Origin: Prosapia bicincta
Lineage: Eukaryota; Arthropoda; Insecta; Hemiptera; Cercopidae
Assembly (NCBI GenBank): GCA_036971475.1
Contig: JBAIZL010000008.1
Location: 34,231,586-34,295,585, forward strand
Direction of reading: 5' to 3'
Length of the DNA stretch: 64,000 nt
The notes below the pieces were generated by a model. It worked only from the letters and a program-made list of their open reading frames with translations. It was not told the origin of the DNA and did not search any database. A program made the position numbers and the translations under genes. This document shows, piece after piece, positions 59,954-64,000 of this stretch (the stretch's first letter is position 1; every line of letters begins with the position of its first letter).

Positions 59954-62279
59954 TCTTACGAAGTACTGAGGGCTAATAATAATAACAACTTTGATTTCTT
60001 TTCATTTATTTAATACAACAAAATTGTAAGAAAATATGAAATACAATGATTTACATGTAATATTAAATACAATAATTGAGATAGTTTCCACTAGTAAAAA
60101 ATGTATTTGTAAAATATGTAAACTTTCAAGAATAACCTATGAAGTAGATCCAAATGGATAACAAGGCTACCAGTGACTCATATTTCATATTATTGATAAC
60201 CTATGACTTTACATCAGTTTGTTAAATAACAATAGTGGTTCTAAGTCTGTTTTGTTTGAGCAATTAGAAGACACAAATTTTTTGTTAAAGAACCAAAATA
60301 AAGAAATGCACGGTACTACTTATTCTACAGTGAGGATAAGAATCTATATTAAACTGACGCCATTTTAAAAAAATACTTTATAACAATATAAGCTGTATGT
60401 AACTATTTAAGTGTTCTTTATATAAATCAATATATTTTAACATTATTGTTTATTAATACAGCAACTACCATCATAGACAACAGCACAAATATAATTTTCT
60501 TTAACATGATAGTCTATCATGAACTTAACATGGTAGACAGTTCGGTTCAACACGATAGATATTTTAAACGGCTGAGTAGAACCAATTGGTTTGAAAGGAC
60601 TAAGAATGCAATACTTTAATTGAAACATCATGTTTGGCCACTTAGAGAAAAATTAATATTTTATTTCTAAAAAAAATCTATATATATATATCACTTTTGT
60701 CAGTCCTATACAGCTAGTTTTTTCAAGGGAAGTTAATGAGTAACCCAGTTATACATTTCAAAATATTGACATCATTCTCACGGATTTTGTAATATACCCT
60801 TGATTTTTATAAATTTAATTTTCATTGTAAGTTCGGCAAATCATAATATGAAGTTCAAGAGCAAATGATTATTTTTAACGTAGTGTTAGCAACTAAAAAA
60901 TACATCAATAAGTTCTATCTCTTTCTATAATCTAAGTATGTATGATTGATAAAAATGTGAATAGCATATTTACTCCCTTCATAATTCAGGTTTTGTCAAT
61001 TTTTTTAATACAGATTTATCAAACACAGATGTGACTACAAGTAGTGATTATTTTCTACTTGACCTTTGATATTTCTCTCCCTTCGCCTTAACTAACAATT
61101 TGTAGCGTGACTTTCTCAGACTTTATTTTTGCCAACTGAAATGAACCAGTTTATATCTGACACATAATGGTGGGTGTATTTATAAAAGAGAATTGAACAC
61201 CTGGTAGAAAAACAAGATATACAAGATAAATCAGTTGTTTTTTTATACCGATCATTCAAACCTATTTAGATAAAATAATATTTTGTTTCAAAATTCACAG
61301 ATCGGTGTCAACTGCAATTAGTGTTTTACCAAATTAATTTTGAAGTTCTACATTTATTAAATCATGTCTAAGTTTATAATGAAAATCTAAGAAGATTCTA
61401 ATAATATTTATCAAAGATACTATGATGGTAGCTACTATTACTTTATTAATACATTTCCAATGTAAAAATGTAGCTTGAGCTTGTTCATCAAACCAAGTTT
61501 TTAATATAGCTATCAATTTTTGAATTAATAATAAAAAAGCCTCCAGATTAATATATGTATATTTTTATTTTATTCATTCATACAAATTTATCCAGGTAGA
61601 CTCTATAAGGCACTGTAATGCAAGCAGGAATATTCAAGTGAATTTTTTTTAAACTTATAATTACAGTAAATATTATATCAATTTAGTTTGTTACCAAATT
61701 TTCTATAATTAATACTAAAGGAAGACCACAAATTTGTATATAGAAGTGAAACGAAAATCAATAAGCATATAATAAGCTCTTTTTAAAATAATTAATGGAA
61801 AATATATACAACCAAATATAGAATCAGTCAAAATTAGTACTGAACAATACAAAACCAATAAATTCACTGGTAGAAATACACTGGTTAGTTGTAAAAAATG
61901 TAGACTAAAATGAAAAGGGTGATTATAATTAAGGACACCGTGCTACAGTATAATAAAGCACTAAACTTCAAGTAGATCTAGTTTCTGCGTTGTAACTAAG
62001 ATATTTATTAGTTACAAAAATATTCTTGTAAATAGTAATAATAATAATAATAGTGCAAATATATACCTAATTAAATTTAAGAAAATATAAGTTGATTAGG
62101 CATTTTCCCTTTCTCTGCCCATTTGTAAATATAATAGTTGTAATATAATAGTAGTTTACAATTTAAACCAATAACGTTTGTATATGCTGCTAAGTATATG
62201 TAGTCTTAGCCCACAAATATTGAAGCTATCATTAGCACATTTTTATAAATTTTCAAGACACTTGTTAGCATTCATGATT
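59954..62279. other. AT-rich intergenic DNA
   Basis: No gene, terminal repeat or tandem array recognised. Confidence 0.45.
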
Positions 62280-63518
62280 TTAACACTTTAGCTGCCAGCC
62301 ACAATATCGGCGTTTTCCCGGAGAATTGACAAAATATTTGAAGCCTATTTTTTTATGTGTACTTATTTTTTGTTCCCCTGTCATATTCAAGTACGAATAT
62401 ACGTTTCTTATAATAAATATAAAAACCTATGTCGGGCCAATCAGCCCGACATAATTTTCTTATAACGTAAATGATACCTGAATAAACTCCTCGGGCCAAT
62501 CAGCCATACATAGTTTTCTTATAAATGATACCTGAATAAACTCCTCGGGCCAATCAGCCCGACATAGTTTTCTTATAGCGTAAATGATACCTGAATAAAC
62601 TCCTCGGGACAATAGGCCCGACATTGTTTTTAAGGTATTTATATTTTCTTATCTCTGCAACACTCTTTTAATATTTTTTTGTTTTGTGTGTAAACAATAA
62701 ACAACAAAACCACAATTTCTTGTTCTGTTTATCCACGTAATACGCGAGTAAAATGTTTTGGCGCTTATCACAAAGAGATGTAAACATGTCACATGTGATT
62801 GATTTGTGAGTTAATAAATATTTTGTATATAGAACGGAAGTGTAAACATATTTTCTGTCTAATAAGTAATATGTCAGGTCCGATAAATACTACATAAGAT
62901 TCATAACAAGGAGAAGTTTTGAAACCTAGTAATTTACTTTTTAAGAAATTTACGTTATAATTTATTTCCTAGTAAGGATGGGTTTATCTAAATGTACCAA
63001 TGTTTGCACTTAACTTCAACCAAGACCTTTTTTGTAAGAATTATTATTCAATTAAATATTTAGTCAATATTTCTGACTTACTTTTTAGCTTTTGTGAAAT
63101 TTTGAAAACAATAGTGAAAACCAATATAATATGTCATTAAAAATTATTTATTTTATTGTCAGAGTATAATAAAGATAAACTTTTTGAGAAAGCATTAATT
63201 CAATTTCACTAAAATTGTTAAGAAGTATGTTTCAGGCCATTAATCCCGACAAAAAGCTCCTAAAATAACATCATGTTTAAAATACCGCAGGCATTTATCT
63301 ATCAAACAAAAACCATCGTAATTATATCTGTAAGTAATGTAAAGCTTGTTGTTTAATACTCTGCATTCATTTTCTCAAAAGTAGCAACGCCAGTTGAGTA
63401 GTACAAATAAACAAAACATTACTAGACAGCAATGTCGGGCCTAGTGACCCGACGATATTCGGTTCAGCCTACTGGGTACGTTGGGCCAATTGGCCTGACG
63501 TGGCAGCTAAAGTGTTAA
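62280..63518. mobile_element. piggyBac-type non-autonomous element
   Basis: Perfect 18-bp inverted ends TTAACACTTTAGCTGCCA (62280-62297 and 63501-63518), beginning with TTAA. No transposase inside. The inside holds hairpin-forming GTCGGGC-caatca-GCCCGAC units. A relative is nested near 55875-56573. Confidence 0.8.
62430..62640. repeat. Tandem hairpin units
   Basis: About four copies of a unit of 55-70 bp, each with a TCGGGCCAATCAGCCCGACA hairpin (one copy reads CAGCCATACAT) followed by AAATGATACCTGAATAAACT. Confidence 0.75.
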
Positions 63519-64000
63519 TGTAACTAACAGTATATTTCCCTATTTAGTTTCTGTCTCAATTCAATGTGTTTCAAAACTCAAACAGTTAAAAATATCTCGA
63601 AATTTACCCAAAATATTAAGATTTAAATGAAATAATAAATCATGAACTGGGCACTAATGATAGAATTTCTTAAATTCACTACGGTTAAAAATGCAAACCC
63701 AATTCAGACAAATGATGATTTTTTTACATTTCTGTAATCTTTTCTTATAATTCTTACCTCTTGACCAAACTAGAAGAGCCGAATTTTATTTCGAGAAGAT
63801 AACTTGTATGACCAAATCCCCTAAAGTAAAATTTTGCTCTCAAGATGATACTACCATAACTGATGCCATCTGGACCAAATTTGATCAGAAATACAAGCAC
63901 TCAAATTCAGAAATTCCAGTAATATAAACGGAGTAAAGTGAAAACAAAATTACTGTATTCATGGTCAAAAAAATAAGTTTGAATATTGAACAAATATGCT
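63519..64000. other. AT-rich DNA to window end
   Basis: Nothing recognised. Confidence 0.45.

Overview
This is AT-rich, intron-dense eukaryotic DNA, most likely from an arthropod and probably an insect. The clues are a fused NitFhit gene (the nitrilase-Fhit fusion typical of invertebrates), a heavy load of Penelope-like, piggyBac, mariner, pogo, hAT and Mutator relics, long (TA)n tracts, and TTAGG-type motifs. I cannot place the species. No tRNA, rRNA or CRISPR array was seen.

One ordinary host gene spans most of the window. NitFhit lies on the + strand with seven coding exons between 4861 and 54352. All splice sites are GT/AG and in phase, giving a 488-residue protein. The nitrilase triad is E79, K150 and C193, and the histidine triad is H426, H428 and H430. 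The introns are filled with mobile DNA.

Layout. 1-4858: deleted piggyBac (624-1204), hAT-like remnant (1686-2828), Mutator-type transposase remnant. Intron 1 (5080-19260): Penelope-like (PLE) fragment, a complete but dead hAT with 8-bp target duplication (7464-10177), PLE inverted dimers with (TA)n, mariner remnant, and a 4.2-kb satellite of about 55 units of 76 bp. Intron 2 (19417-35138): a 12.2-kb near-perfect palindromic element (19693-31887) with about 5-kb terminal inverted repeats and one gene in its loop, a BIR-RING inhibitor-of-apoptosis protein; then a piggyBac-like TTAA element. Introns 3-6: pogo fragment, PLE copies with RT and GIY-YIG pieces, Ginger/KRBA2-like remnant, more PLE inverted dimers, mariner-like and piggyBac relics. 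3' of NitFhit: pogo/Tigger remnant, pogo-type and piggyBac-type non-autonomous elements, and a CMC-like element.

Two things stand out. First, the palindromic element is a mobile or formerly mobile unit whose only recognisable cargo is an anti-apoptotic gene with its own promoter and poly(A) signal. Second, nearly every PLE end carries a hammerhead ribozyme fold: stem I, a CUGAUGA-like core, stem II, GAAA, and a short self-complementary stem III, which implies action as a dimer. The most abundant family has the variant core UCGACAA, in which the C3-G8 pair seems replaced by U3-A8.
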